A stretch of 64,000 bases of DNA from Saccharicrinis sp963677245 (GCA_963677245.1 OY781921.1:2666001-2730000); one strand, 5' to 3'. Counted from the stretch's first letter, positions 36,747-46,985 are shown. Notes: a model not told the origin generated them from the letters alone. Translations and numbers: made by a program.

Positions 36747-36776
36747 AAGGCCTGACTTGCTATTTAGTCAGGCCTT
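36747..36776. terminator. Bidirectional terminator between glgB and gcvH
   Basis: aaggcctgact (36747-36757) pairs with agtcaggcctt (36766-36776), flanked by A and T runs, so it can stop transcription from both convergent genes. Confidence 0.85.
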
Positions 36777-36796
36777 ACTTTTATTTTATCTTTTGC

Positions 36797-37174
36797 TTAA
36801 CTTATCAAGGCTTTATATTCTTCTGCACTTAATAAATCGTCAAATTGCGCTGCATCTTTTGCCTGGATTTTAACCATCCAACCACCTTCATAAGGATCCT
36901 TATTTACCAATTCCGGCTCATCTTCCAAACCTGCATTCACTTCCAATACAGTACCTTCAACAGGCATATACAAATCCGAAACTGTTTTAACGGCCTCAAT
37001 CGTACCAAACACCTCTTCTTTTTCTAAATCCTCACCTTCAGTTTCAATTTCTACAAAAACGATGTCACCCAATTCTCCTTGAGCAAAATCAGTAATTCCA
37101 ACGGTGGCCTTATCTCCATCAACAAGTACCCATTCGTGATCTTTTGTATACTTTAAATTTTCAGGAATATTCAT
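36797..37174 (-). CDS. gcvH: Glycine cleavage system H protein
   Basis: A 125-residue lipoyl carrier that shuttles the aminomethyl group in glycine cleavage. The lipoylated Lys is in 'FGTIEAVKTVSDLYMP', and the pattern 'KYTKDHEWVLVDGDKATVGITDFAQGELGDIVFVE' is standard. The other glycine cleavage genes are not in this window. Confidence 0.97.
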   Translation of the reverse strand: MNIPENLKYTKDHEWVLVDGDKATVGITDFAQGELGDIVFVEIETEGEDLEKEEVFGTIEAVKTVSDLYMPVEGTVLEVNAGLEDEPELVNKDPYEGGWMVKIQAKDAAQFDDLLSAEEYKALIS

Positions 37175-37262
37175 TGTTAGTTTTTTAAAATTATGATGTT
37201 CAAATTTAAAACATTAATATATGATTATCCATGGTAAAATGTCATATTTATATAAAAAATGA

Positions 37263-38180
37263 TTAATGGATCTCATCAAAATTATATGGTGTTTCCTGAT
37301 ATACATAGTAATTTAACCAGTTGGTAAACATTAAACTGGCGTGACTCCTCCATTTCACCACCGGATCATTGGCAGTATCATCTTCAGGAAAATAATTTTT
37401 AGGAATGGCAATATCATCTCCTTTTTCTAAATCTCTGAAGTATTCATCTCTTAATGTTAAAGGATCATACTCAGCATGACCGGTTACAAAAATCAACCTT
37501 TTATCCGGGGATATTACAATATGTACACCTGCATCATCGGATTCTGCCAATATCTTTAACTCAGAAACTTTATCAATATCCTTTCTTCTTACTCCAGTAA
37601 ACCTTGAATGCGGCGCATAAAACTCATCATCAAAACCACGCATTAATGGTTCTTTTTTATCTACCACAGTATGATTGAAAACACCAAACAGCTTCTCTTG
37701 TAAATGATATTTAGGAATACCATAATGATAATACAAACCAGCCTGCGCTCCCCAGCATATATGTAATGTACTGGTAACATTACGTCTACCCCACTCCATG
37801 ATTTCTTTTAACTCTTCCCAATAAGTTACTTCGTCAAAATCAAGATGTTCAACAGGTGCTCCGGTAATAATCATACCATCATACTTTTGCGTTTTAACCT
37901 CATCAAATGTTTTATAAAATGTGGTTAAATGCTCTTTGGGAGTTGTTTTAGGAGCATGAGATCGGGTCATCAGTAGGTCAACCTCGACCTGCAGAGGCGT
38001 ATTGGATAACACACGCATGATTTGTGCTTCAGTTGTAATTTTTAAAGGCATCAAATTAAAAACTACAATTTTTAAAGGTCGGATATCCTGATGAATAGCA
38101 CGTGACTCATCCATCACAAACACATTCTCACTCTCCAATACATTACGCGCCGGTAATTTATCTGGTATTTTTATAGGCAT
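37263..38180 (-). CDS. metA: Homoserine O-acyltransferase MetA
   Basis: A 305-residue homoserine O-succinyl/acetyltransferase for methionine synthesis. Key parts are 'NLMPLKITTEAQIMRVLSNTPLQVEVDLL', 'MIITGAPVEHLDFDEVTYWEEL', the catalytic Cys in 'LHICWGAQAGLYYHYGIPK', and the His/Glu region 'TGHAEYDPLTL'. Whether succinyl-CoA or acetyl-CoA is the donor cannot be told from the family alone. The gene stands alone. Confidence 0.95.
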   Translation of the reverse strand: MPIKIPDKLPARNVLESENVFVMDESRAIHQDIRPLKIVVFNLMPLKITTEAQIMRVLSNTPLQVEVDLLMTRSHAPKTTPKEHLTTFYKTFDEVKTQKYDGMIITGAPVEHLDFDEVTYWEELKEIMEWGRRNVTSTLHICWGAQAGLYYHYGIPKYHLQEKLFGVFNHTVVDKKEPLMRGFDDEFYAPHSRFTGVRRKDIDKVSELKILAESDDAGVHIVISPDKRLIFVTGHAEYDPLTLRDEYFRDLEKGDDIAIPKNYFPEDDTANDPVVKWRSHASLMFTNWLNYYVYQETPYNFDEIH

Positions 38181-38203
38181 ATGTTACAAATTAATAAACA
38201 ACA

Positions 38204-38224
38204 AAGGCCGTAAAATACGGCCTT
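38204..38224 (-). terminator. Terminator hairpin after the TetR-type gene
   Basis: aaggccgta (38204-38212) pairs with tacggcctt (38216-38224). It lies downstream of the regulator at 38248-38847 on the minus strand and upstream of metA. Confidence 0.7.
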
Positions 38225-38247
38225 AAAATATAATTTACAATGACTTT

Positions 38248-38847
38248 TTACCGCTTTATTAAACCATAAAACAAGATGTCTAAAACATTTTGTACTTGTT
38301 CTACTGTGTCTCCATAGCTATTAGCTGACTGAAACATAGGTATTTCAAGGCCTTTTAAAGCTAAAGCAATTGCCACAGCTCCCATGTGTATATTTTTCAT
38401 TTGAAATACACCTGCCTCTACACCTTCAGTTATAATACTTTCTAACATTTGCACCTCTGTTTTTTCGGTGCTATCCTTTACTGCTTTTACAAACTCTATA
38501 CCTCCAAAACGATCATCTGTTAAAGCCTTAAAATAATTATCCTGCTCGCTAATGGTTTTCATTCTAACCAAAACATACTCATTAAGCTTTTCTTTAGCTG
38601 CCTGCTCTGATTTTACGATCTCCTCCAGTTTTGATATCAAAACGCCTTGCTCTTTATCTATAACTGCCTGAAAGATTTCTTCCTTATTTTTAAAATAATA
38701 GTACAATGAACTTTTTCCTTTATGGAGTTCCATTGCAATATCTTCCATGGTAGTCTTTTTGTAGCCAAATTTGGCAAACAAATTCTGCGCAGCTTCTAAA
38801 ATAGAAATCCTTACAGATTCATTGTAATTCAAATTATCTGTTGTCAT
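38248..38847 (-). CDS. TetR-family transcriptional regulator
   Basis: A 199-residue regulator with an N-terminal TetR helix-turn-helix (about 8-55, 'ISILEAAQNLFAKFGYKKTTMEDIAMELHKGKSSLYYYFKNKEEIF'). The rest is the helical ligand-binding domain. The ligand and targets are unknown; it is not next to a transporter or an obvious operon partner. Confidence 0.93.
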   Translation of the reverse strand: MTTDNLNYNESVRISILEAAQNLFAKFGYKKTTMEDIAMELHKGKSSLYYYFKNKEEIFQAVIDKEQGVLISKLEEIVKSEQAAKEKLNEYVLVRMKTISEQDNYFKALTDDRFGGIEFVKAVKDSTEKTEVQMLESIITEGVEAGVFQMKNIHMGAVAIALALKGLEIPMFQSANSYGDTVEQVQNVLDILFYGLIKR

Positions 38848-39066
38848 AAGGTAATAATGGGATTATAATAATTTGCAAATGTAAAAATAGCCTTTCACTA
38901 AAAGTTTTATTATATGTTAATACTTGTTACAAGTTAATAAATAATGTTGAGTCGAAAAAATTTTCAGCTATAATAACGCTTTGCAAGGCAATGAAAATTA
39001 AAGTCGATTGGTCAGGCATACGACATTGCTATACTAGCAGTAAAATTCGCTATTCTTTTAAATTGC

Positions 39067-41229
39067 TTATTCACTGACCAATTCAAAATCAAGTTGCTTT
39101 TTTACGAGGTTTGCATTCGCCACTAAAACATTAACGGGATCACCCAGTTGATACTTCTTTTTGTATCGTCTTCCTACAATGCAGTAATTATCCTCGTCAA
39201 ATCGATAATAGTCATCCTCCAGGTTTCGGATAGATACCATTCCTTCACATTTGTTTTCATCCAATTCCACATAAAAACCCCACTCTGTAACACCTGAAAT
39301 AACACCTGAGAATGTTGTTCCCAAATGCTCTTTCATAAACTCCACCTGCTTGTATTTAATAGAGGCTCTTTCTGCTTCGGCAGCTGTCAGCTCCATCTTA
39401 GAACAATGCTTACACTGATCTTCCGTTTTCTCAGGATTTACTGACCTTCCTCCGTCCAAGTATGATTCCAACAAGCGATGTACCATCATATCCGGGTATC
39501 GACGAATTGGTGAAGTAAAATGCGTATAATGTCTGAATGCTAAACCATAGTGACCTACATTATTTGTAGAATAAGATGCTTTAGCCATTGTTCTGATAGC
39601 CAATGTTTCAATGATATTCTGCTCTTTTTTCCCTTCAACCTGCTGCAGTAATCTGTTAATCGAAGAACTTATTTTCTCCTCTCCTACAGGCATGGCCTCA
39701 TATCCAAACTTACGGACAAAACGTGCAAAATTTTCAAACTTTTCTGGATCTGGATTATCATGAACCCTGTAAACAAAAGTCTTGGGTTTATTTCCTTTTC
39801 CTCCACTTACTTCTTTTTTTCCGATAAACTCGGCCACCCTTTTATTGGCCAATAACATAAATTCCTCAATCAGTTTATTGGCATCTTTCGATTCTTTAAA
39901 TAGTACAGAAAGTGGTTTCCCCTTTTCATCAATTTCGAATTTCACTTCAATTCTCTCAAACGAAATAGCACCTTGTGCAAACCTTCTTTGACGAAGCTTT
40001 TTCGCTAATATATCTAACTGAAGTACTTCTTCCTTAAAATCACCTTCTCCTGTCTCTATAATTTCCTGCGCTTCTTCGTAAGTAAATCTTCTATCACTAT
40101 ATATGATGGTTTTACCAAACCAGGTATCTAACAGATCGCCTGCATCATCTAATTTAAATACAACAGAGAAACATAATTTTTCCTCTTGTGGACGTAAAGA
40201 ACATATTCCATTACTAAGCCTTTCCGGTAACATGGGCACTACTCTGTCTACCAAATAAACTGAAGTAGCTCTATCGAAACCTTCATTATCAATAACGGTT
40301 TTAGGCTGCACATAATGTGTTACATCGGCAATATGCACCCCAACTTCCCAGGAACCATCCTCCAGTTTTTGTATGGATAAAGCATCATCAAAATCCTTTG
40401 CATCTTTCGGGTCAATAGTAAATGTGGTTACAGACCTAAAATCTCTTCGCTTATTAATTTCCTCCTGAGGAATTTGCTCCGGAATTTTTTCTGCTGCTTC
40501 AATTACTTTTTGCGGATACTCATAAGGTAAGTCAAACTCAGCTAAAATGGCATGAATCTCTGCATTATGCTCTCCTGCATCACCAAGAACATCAACAATC
40601 TCACCGAAAGGGTTTTTCGTGTAATCATCCCAATCAGTGATTCTACCCACTGCCAATTGTCCGTTTTTTGCACCGTTTAATTTAGTTAGAGGAATAAACA
40701 AATCTTTAACCATGACTTTTTTATCCGTTACTAAAAAGGCAAAACTTTTGGAAATTTCGACTCTTCCGACAAATGTCTCCCGCTTTCTCTCTAATACTTC
40801 AATCACTTCACCTTCAATGGATCTTCTTCTTTTCTTGGCAAAAACCTGAACCTTGACCAAATCTCCATTTAATGCATTTTTTAGATTTTGCTGACTCACA
40901 AAAATATCGTCTCCATCACCATCTTTAGGGACAATATATGCCGCTCCTGATGCAGTTGAATCTACTGTTCCAACAACTACTGCACCTCTCGAAAGCAACT
41001 TAAATTTACCTTTAGCCACTTCCGTTAAAAATCCATTTTCCAATAATTCGTACAACACCTCCACAACAGTATGCTTTAGTGTCATTTTTTTTAATCCCAG
41101 AATATCAGAAATTTGCTTGTAGTTATATGTTCGTTTGGGGTTATTGGTAAAAATACCTTGTACCAAGCCAAATATTTCATTCTTTTTAAGCCCTCGGCTT
41201 CTTTTCTTTTTCTTTTTATTACCTCCCAT
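39067..41229 (-). CDS. rnr: Ribonuclease R
   Basis: A 720-residue 3'-to-5' exoribonuclease. Order: basic N-terminus with a winged-helix-like part (about 10-75), cold-shock-type domains, the RNB catalytic domain ('TFTIDPKDAKDFDDALSIQKL', with the Asp residues that bind magnesium, and 'HFTSPIRRYPDMMVHRLL'), and a C-terminal S1 domain ('GVISGVTEWGFYVELDENKCEGMVSI'). It degrades structured RNA. Length and layout are typical. Confidence 0.96.
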   Translation of the reverse strand: MGGNKKKKKRSRGLKKNEIFGLVQGIFTNNPKRTYNYKQISDILGLKKMTLKHTVVEVLYELLENGFLTEVAKGKFKLLSRGAVVVGTVDSTASGAAYIVPKDGDGDDIFVSQQNLKNALNGDLVKVQVFAKKRRRSIEGEVIEVLERKRETFVGRVEISKSFAFLVTDKKVMVKDLFIPLTKLNGAKNGQLAVGRITDWDDYTKNPFGEIVDVLGDAGEHNAEIHAILAEFDLPYEYPQKVIEAAEKIPEQIPQEEINKRRDFRSVTTFTIDPKDAKDFDDALSIQKLEDGSWEVGVHIADVTHYVQPKTVIDNEGFDRATSVYLVDRVVPMLPERLSNGICSLRPQEEKLCFSVVFKLDDAGDLLDTWFGKTIIYSDRRFTYEEAQEIIETGEGDFKEEVLQLDILAKKLRQRRFAQGAISFERIEVKFEIDEKGKPLSVLFKESKDANKLIEEFMLLANKRVAEFIGKKEVSGGKGNKPKTFVYRVHDNPDPEKFENFARFVRKFGYEAMPVGEEKISSSINRLLQQVEGKKEQNIIETLAIRTMAKASYSTNNVGHYGLAFRHYTHFTSPIRRYPDMMVHRLLESYLDGGRSVNPEKTEDQCKHCSKMELTAAEAERASIKYKQVEFMKEHLGTTFSGVISGVTEWGFYVELDENKCEGMVSIRNLEDDYYRFDEDNYCIVGRRYKKKYQLGDPVNVLVANANLVKKQLDFELVSE

Positions 41230-41489
41230 AGGTATTTGTATTTTAATATGTAAGAATGGTTATTCTTAATTTTCGCTGATTTGAATAAAGGTTACTATAA
41301 ATTACAGCTCTGTTTTAAAGTGAAGGTTTACGTTTCTTAGGTAGTGTTTTCAAATCCAATGCAAAGTTGCAATTTTAAATCACTATTAAGCCATAAATCT
41401 ATAAAAAAATAACCCGTTCTATTATAACCTTATGAGCAAAAATGTGTATAAAAGCATACACGTTTTTTATTTTAGGGAACCCATATTTC

Positions 41490-42296
41490 ATGACAACACA
41501 CATTCGTAAAATATTATTCTACCTCATTATTTTTAGCATCGGATTTATTCCATTATACGGAAATCCCCAATTAGATGACAGTGCCAAACTTGCCGTTAAT
41601 CATACAGACGACAGTGGTTTAAAACAAGGTTTGTGGATTGTTTACAAGGATAATCAAATGGTTGAAAAGGGAAATTACCTAAATGACCTTAAGGAAGGTG
41701 TTTGGACAAGCTATTTTGAGGACGAAGTAATTAAAAGTGAAATTACCTATCTGGCAGGCGAAGCTAAAGGTTTGGCTAAATTTTATTATAAATCTGGTAA
41801 ACTCAGAGAAGAAGGAAACTGGCAAATAGATCATTGGGAAGGAAGTTACAAGTACTATCTTGAATCCGGGCAATTATCCTACGATTGGTTTTACAACAAC
41901 AAAGGAAAACGTGAAGGTGAACAGATATATTATCATGCCAACGGCAAAAAAATGTACGAAGGGCTTTGGAAAGATGGGAAGACAGAAGGAACCCTTAAGG
42001 TGTATGATGAAGGTGGATATTTAATTCAGGAAAAAACCTTTAATGATGGAAGAATTGCCAAAGTTGAGAATATCGATCAAAATAAAAGTATAAATACAAC
42101 AGCTAAGTTTATAGGAACAGGTTATCACTCAATTGTTAATCTATCTGGTCAGACAGAAGAGAAAGGATTTTTCGTAAAAGGAAAATTGTTTGATGGCGAA
42201 AAATATAGCTATAATGAAAATAGTGATTTAACTAAAACCACCTCTTACAAACAAGGCAAGATTGTAGGTGTTCAGGAAAGTAACATTAAAGAATAG
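41490..42296 (+). CDS. YwqK-type MORN-repeat protein, secreted
   Basis: About 268 residues from ATG 41490; an earlier in-frame ATG (41442) would add 16 residues. The chosen start gives a signal peptide. The protein is a chain of MORN-2-like repeats ('GLWIVYKDNQMVEKGNYLNDLKEGVWTSY', 'GKLREEGNWQIDHWEG', 'GKKMYEGLWKDGKTEGTLKVYDEGG'), the hallmark of the YwqK family, often annotated as 'antitoxin' though that role is not shown for secreted members. Its stop overlaps the convergent universal-stress gene by 11 bp. Confidence 0.85.
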   Translation: MTTHIRKILFYLIIFSIGFIPLYGNPQLDDSAKLAVNHTDDSGLKQGLWIVYKDNQMVEKGNYLNDLKEGVWTSYFEDEVIKSEITYLAGEAKGLAKFYYKSGKLREEGNWQIDHWEGSYKYYLESGQLSYDWFYNNKGKREGEQIYYHANGKKMYEGLWKDGKTEGTLKVYDEGGYLIQEKTFNDGRIAKVENIDQNKSINTTAKFIGTGYHSIVNLSGQTEEKGFFVKGKLFDGEKYSYNENSDLTKTTSYKQGKIVGVQESNIKE

Positions 42297-42738
42297 CTAC
42301 TTTTTTAACGATGGGCACTACAATTACAGGAACCTTAGATTTATCAATAATAGACGTGTCTGTACATCCAAAAAATGACTTATGCCAGAAACCGTGTTTA
42401 TGATGCCCGACAATGACCGCATCAATATGTAATTTCTCTATTTCAGCAGCAATCATTTCAACAGTTCCTCCATTTATTAACAAGCCTTCTGCCTGAATCC
42501 CTTTAAAATTAATCCCATCTGATATCTTCTTTAATTCCCGGTGTTCTTCCTTAAGTTCTGTAGCTCTCATATCTCTTATATACTGGGGACCTACTTCGTA
42601 ACCAACAAAATCAGGTTCGGGAGCTGCAACATGAAGCACCCATAATTTTGCCTTGACACATTGAGCATATTCAGTGGCAAAATTCACTAGTTTTTGAGTG
42701 CCGTCTTTAAAGTCTATGGCTAATAATAAGTTCTTCAT
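42286..42738 (-). CDS. Universal stress protein
   Basis: A 150-residue UspA-type protein ('NLLLAIDFKDGTQKLVNFATEYAQCVKAKLWVLHVAAPEPDF', 'DAVIVGHHKHGFWHKSFFGCTDTSIIDKSKVPVIVVPI'). The G-x-H-x-x-G ATP-binding pattern is present as GHHKHGFW. Its 3' end overlaps that of the convergent YwqK gene. Confidence 0.93.
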   Translation of the reverse strand: MKNLLLAIDFKDGTQKLVNFATEYAQCVKAKLWVLHVAAPEPDFVGYEVGPQYIRDMRATELKEEHRELKKISDGINFKGIQAEGLLINGGTVEMIAAEIEKLHIDAVIVGHHKHGFWHKSFFGCTDTSIIDKSKVPVIVVPIVKKVAIL

Positions 42739-42816
42739 TTGTCTTGTATTTATATAATATTTCCAATATACTACATTCTATAAGTTAACCAATTCCCACT
42801 CAAAAATCAACAAAAA

Positions 42817-42848
42817 AAGGGCTGCTCCCTATACCGGAAACAGCCCTT
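42817..42848 (-). terminator. Terminator after tatA
   Basis: aagggctg (42817-42824) pairs with cagccctt (42841-42848), with an A run that reads as T on the minus strand. It ends the tatA-rseP-dxr-M23 run. Confidence 0.8.
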
Positions 42849-42869
42849 AAATGTTTACATCTATTCTCT

Positions 42870-43028
42870 TTATTCTTTTTTATCTGATGATTTATTAGCC
42901 TCTTCGTTTCTTGCGTTTTTAAACTCTTTCATGCCTTGCCCGAGACCTTTCATTAATTCTGGAATCTTTCTCCCTCCAAAAAGAAGAACAATTGCCAAAA
43001 TTATTAATATCCACTCGTAACCTCCCAT
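42870..43028 (-). CDS. tatA: Twin-arginine translocase subunit TatA/E
   Basis: About 52 residues from ATG 43028, since TatA proteins begin close to the membrane helix; an in-frame ATG at 43061 would add 11 residues. It has 'MGGYEWILIILAIVLLFGGRKIPELM' and an amphipathic helix 'KGLGQGMKEFKNAR'. It forms the pore part of the Tat export system. TatB/C are not in this window. Confidence 0.9.
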   Translation of the reverse strand: MGGYEWILIILAIVLLFGGRKIPELMKGLGQGMKEFKNARNEEANKSSDKKE

Positions 43029-43098
43029 GAAACCACATACATATGACGAAACTGTAACCATAACTTCTTTTTTATCAAATTTAGCAAATAAAAACCAC

Positions 43099-44418
43099 TT
43101 ATTTGGTTATCCACCTAAATATATCATTTCCGTTGGCAAAAACCAATAAACTTAGCAGCAATACCATGCCAACGATTTGTGCATATTCCAGGAATTTATC
43201 ACTAGGTTTTCTTCCTGAAATAATCTCATACAATAGGAATAGTACATGACCTCCATCTAAAGCCGGGATAGGTAAAATATTCATAAAGGCAAGTATGATA
43301 GATAAGAATGCCGTCAATCCCCAAAATGCAGACCAGTCCCAAACAGGAGGGAACAAACCTCCAATAGCTCCAAAACCTCCAATTTGCTTAACACCCTCTT
43401 TTGAGAAAACTAATTTTAATTGTTTCACATAGCCTACCAAAGTATTCACACCTTTTGAAACTCCTGCTGGTAAAGCTTCCCAAAATCCATAAGTTACTTT
43501 TGTATAGGATAAATATCTCGAAGGACCTTTATATCCAACTCCAATTTTCCCTTTTTTATCAACCAAACAACGTAACTGCTCTTTTTCGCCATCTCTGATT
43601 ACATCAATGGTTACTCTTTTATTAGTATTTGCGGCTAATGCTGAAGTTACCTCAAAAATATAACTTGCAGATTCGCCATTTACAGCTACAACACTATCGC
43701 CCACTTGTAACCTGGCTTTCTCGGCATTGCTATTATGAAGTACCGAATCCACAACAAAAGGGATTCTAATCTCTGCCAAACTTTTAACTTCCTTATCCAG
43801 CACATTCTTACCAAAACCTTCAGGAATAGGCAGAATAAAACTTGAATCACCTCGCAAAACTGTTAGTTCTTTTGCTTCTTCAAGTAAAATATAGGATGCA
43901 ATATCTGAAGCTGACTGTACTTTAAATGTATCAACCTCAGTTACAATATCTCCATCCTGCAAGCCAATTTCCTGCGCTAACGGATGAAATGCCAGTCCAT
44001 ACTTAGCATCTTGAACATCAATATAAGCTTCTCCCCATTTAAATAATACCATCCAAAAAATAAAGAAGGCCAAAAGAAAGTTAACCAACACTCCTCCTAT
44101 CATAATTAATAGACGTTGGTATGCCGGTTTTGATCTGAACTCATATGGCTTAGGTTCTTCCTGCATGGCTTCTTTATCCATCGACTCATCAATCATTCCG
44201 GATATTTTTACATATCCACCTAATGGAAGCCAACCTACTCCGTATTCAGTATCACCTTTCTTCACTTTAAACAAAGAAAACCATGGATCAAAAAACAGGT
44301 AAAACTTTTCTACTCTTGTTTTAAATAATTTGGCAAAGAAGAAATGACCAAATTCGTGTAATATTACTAATATTGAAAGACTTAATAGCAGCTGACCTGC
44401 TTTAATTACTATATCCAT
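43099..44418 (-). CDS. rseP: RIP metalloprotease RseP (site-2 protease)
   Basis: A 439-residue intramembrane zinc protease. The metal site is 'ILHEFGHFFFAKLF' (HExxH) near the start, with the third ligand in 'ALDGGHVLFLLYE'. PDZ-like segments lie between (about 150-320). It cleaves anti-sigma factors or signal remnants in the inner membrane. It lies downstream of dxr, an arrangement common in Bacteroidota. Confidence 0.96.
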   Translation of the reverse strand: MDIVIKAGQLLLSLSILVILHEFGHFFFAKLFKTRVEKFYLFFDPWFSLFKVKKGDTEYGVGWLPLGGYVKISGMIDESMDKEAMQEEPKPYEFRSKPAYQRLLIMIGGVLVNFLLAFFIFWMVLFKWGEAYIDVQDAKYGLAFHPLAQEIGLQDGDIVTEVDTFKVQSASDIASYILLEEAKELTVLRGDSSFILPIPEGFGKNVLDKEVKSLAEIRIPFVVDSVLHNSNAEKARLQVGDSVVAVNGESASYIFEVTSALAANTNKRVTIDVIRDGEKEQLRCLVDKKGKIGVGYKGPSRYLSYTKVTYGFWEALPAGVSKGVNTLVGYVKQLKLVFSKEGVKQIGGFGAIGGLFPPVWDWSAFWGLTAFLSIILAFMNILPIPALDGGHVLFLLYEIISGRKPSDKFLEYAQIVGMVLLLSLLVFANGNDIFRWITK

Positions 44419-44479
44419 TTATATTATTTTCAAAAATTTAAGCTACAAATATATTCCTTTTTTGCTATTTACAACCTGA

Positions 44480-45634
44480 TTAAATCCCTATTAAGGACTG
44501 TGCTATTTTTCTGGCTTCCATATCCGTTTCAAAATAATCATCTACGCTTGGCTTTGGGATAAATGAGGCTTTAAGCATTGTTTTTTCAATTACCTCAGAC
44601 ATTTCTAAAAAGCCAATCTTATTCTCTAAGAATCCCTGCACCACAATTTCGTTGGCCGCATTAATAATACAAGGCATGTTCCCTCCTTTTCTCATTGCCT
44701 CATAAGCTATAGCCAGATTTTTAAATGATTCCATATCTGGCTTTTCAAAAGTCAGACTCGGATAATCTAAAAAATTAAACCTCGGAAAGTCTACAGCAAA
44801 CCTTTCCGGATACGTTAATGCATACTGAATAGGTAATCGCATATCCGGAAGCCCCATCTGAGCTTTCATGGATCCATCCGTAAACTGAACAATACTATGA
44901 ATAATGCTCTGCGGATGCACAATTACATCAATCTGATCTGGTTCCAAACCAAATAACCAACGAGCTTCAATCACCTCCAAACCTTTATTCATCATGCTGG
45001 CGGAATCAATGGTGATTTTATTTCCCATTTCCCAATTAGGGTGATTCAATGCCTGCTCAGGAGAAACTTTGGCCAAAAAGTCTTTCTTTTTACCTCTAAA
45101 TGGTCCTCCTGAAGCGGTTAAATAAATTTTTTCAATCGGATTTTGAAACTCACCTACCAAACACTGAAATATAGCTGAATGTTCAGAGTCGACTGGTAGA
45201 ATTGGTACTTTCTTTTGAGCCGCTAATACAGTTATTATATCTCCGGCTACTACCAACGTTTCTTTATTTGCCAATGCAATGGGCTTTCCTGCCTGTATGG
45301 CATTAATCGTTGGCTTTAAACCTGAAAACCCAACCATGGCTGTAAGTACCACATCCACTGTTCCCATTTCAACCACCTGCGCAATAGCTTCTTCCCCGGC
45401 GTACACCTTAATGGGCAAATCTTCCAACGCATCCTGCAATTGTTGATACTTATCTTTATTTCCAATAACAACCGTGTTGGGATGGTAAGCTCTACATTGT
45501 TCAATGAGTTTACCTACCCTGTTGTTGGCAGTTAAAACTTCAACTTCAAATTTATCTGGATGTTTGGATATTACGTCTAAAGTCTGAGTTCCTATTGATC
45601 CGGTTGAACCCAACACCGCAATCCTTTTCTTCAT
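44480..45634 (-). CDS. dxr: 1-deoxy-D-xylulose 5-phosphate reductoisomerase
   Basis: About 384 residues from ATG 45634; a TTG at 45661 is in frame but unlikely. It makes 2-C-methylerythritol 4-phosphate in the isoprenoid (MEP) pathway. Signatures: NADPH site 'IAVLGSTGSIGTQTLDVI', 'ALANKETLVVAG', 'VDSEHSAIFQCL', 'LTASGGPFR', 'NHPNWEMGNKITIDSASMMNKGLEVIEA'. It starts 19 bp after the stop of the M23 gene. Confidence 0.97.
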   Translation of the reverse strand: MKKRIAVLGSTGSIGTQTLDVISKHPDKFEVEVLTANNRVGKLIEQCRAYHPNTVVIGNKDKYQQLQDALEDLPIKVYAGEEAIAQVVEMGTVDVVLTAMVGFSGLKPTINAIQAGKPIALANKETLVVAGDIITVLAAQKKVPILPVDSEHSAIFQCLVGEFQNPIEKIYLTASGGPFRGKKKDFLAKVSPEQALNHPNWEMGNKITIDSASMMNKGLEVIEARWLFGLEPDQIDVIVHPQSIIHSIVQFTDGSMKAQMGLPDMRLPIQYALTYPERFAVDFPRFNFLDYPSLTFEKPDMESFKNLAIAYEAMRKGGNMPCIINAANEIVVQGFLENKIGFLEMSEVIEKTMLKASFIPKPSVDDYFETDMEARKIAQSLIGI

Positions 45635-45653
45635 ATCTACGCGGCTAGTCTGT

Positions 45654-46532
45654 TTATTCAAAAATTATATATTCGGTAGGGTTTACAGAATTACCCTGAT
45701 ACCAAAGTTCAAAGTGTAAATGCGGACCGGTAGTCAGTTCTCCTGAGTTACCCACATTTGCAATGGCCTCACCTGCTTCAACTTTATCTCCGGCTTTTTT
45801 AAGCAGGCTTGAGTTGTGCTTGTAAGCAGAAATTAAATCACTATTATGCTGAATCATCATGGTGTAACCTGTTTCAACTGTCCACCCTGAGAAAATTACT
45901 GTTCCGCTTAAAATAGACAGAACTGTTTCACCAGGCTTTGAGACTATATCCACACCAAAATGCCTTTCGCTATCCTTATATTCTTTTACAACAATACCTT
46001 TTAATGGAGCATAAAAATATACCTGATTCAGTTCCGGGATTTTCTTACCATTATCTAAAACAGACAAATTATACTTTTCTTCTTCTTCAATATGTTCTCT
46101 AAAAGCCTTATCTGCATCACTTTTTTCGAAAGAAACATTTTGTGCCTTACCCGTTGCAGAATCTGACATCTCTTCCTCATCGGCTGATTCAGGTACTTCG
46201 CCACTTACCACTGCCTGAATAGACTTTAAGTATTGATCGCGCTTATTGATTTCGTAAATAAGAGAATCCACACGACTAATATTTCTAACCATCATCAGTC
46301 TTTCGTTTCCATTGGGGTAACCTGGAATATACTCTCGTAAACCAGTATAGGCAATCAGGAGAATGACCAACAACACCAAAATAATGGCAGATGAACCAAC
46401 TACTGTAAATACATTTAGCCTGGATAAACGAATACGCCAGACCTCTTCGTAAGTTTGTTCATTAAAGATGGCCAGCCTATACTTATTACGTAATTTCTGA
46501 AAAAGATTCTTTTTTGTTTCGGGTGTACTCAT
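45654..46532 (-). CDS. M23-family metallopeptidase-like protein
   Basis: A 292-residue protein with one N-terminal transmembrane helix (about 35-60), a probably helical periplasmic stretch and a C-terminal M23 (LytM) domain. Zinc residues are in 'ERHFGVDIV' (HxxxD) and 'GPHLHFELWYQG' (HxH). It acts on or senses peptidoglycan; both ligand motifs are intact so it may be active. First gene of the run with dxr, rseP and tatA. Confidence 0.92.
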   Translation of the reverse strand: MSTPETKKNLFQKLRNKYRLAIFNEQTYEEVWRIRLSRLNVFTVVGSSAIILVLLVILLIAYTGLREYIPGYPNGNERLMMVRNISRVDSLIYEINKRDQYLKSIQAVVSGEVPESADEEEMSDSATGKAQNVSFEKSDADKAFREHIEEEEKYNLSVLDNGKKIPELNQVYFYAPLKGIVVKEYKDSERHFGVDIVSKPGETVLSILSGTVIFSGWTVETGYTMMIQHNSDLISAYKHNSSLLKKAGDKVEAGEAIANVGNSGELTTGPHLHFELWYQGNSVNPTEYIIFE

Positions 46533-46774
46533 CGATTATTTTAATGATCGTGAATTGATGAAGCAAAGTTAAAAAATAATACGTCTTGGCGAATTTATAC
46601 TGCATAAAGTTAAATTCATCATGATATCGCTCGAATTACCATATGCTAGCATACTCTTGCTCTGATATATACATTTTAAAGTTATTATTTTATTAATTTT
46701 TATTTGGCTAAGAAAAATAAACACTCTATATTTGCAACCGCAAAAAAGGAAACTACTTAAAGTTAAAAATATAT

Positions 46775-46847
<73 letters not shown>

Positions 46848-46907
46848 CTATTCAATTTCCTTTTTAAACTTGATTACACGCGATATTCTATCACATTAAA
46901 GATACAT

Positions 46908-46980
46908 TGCGGGGTGGAGCAGTTGGTAGCTCGTTGGGCTCATAACCCAAAGGCCGTCAGTTCGAGTCTGGCCCCCGCTA
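46908..46980 (+). tRNA. Initiator tRNA-fMet (CAT), copy 2
   Basis: Identical to copy 1 except one base in the variable loop (ggccg in place of ggtcg). Same U1-U72 mismatch and GGG/CCC anticodon stem. It lies 60 bp after copy 1 and is followed by a strong terminator. Confidence 0.93.
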
Positions 46981-46985
46981 CTAGA

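Noticed and set aside
37175..37262. Glycine riboswitch ahead of gcvH
   Set aside because: The spacer is too short and has no paired helices with a poly-purine core of the type required.
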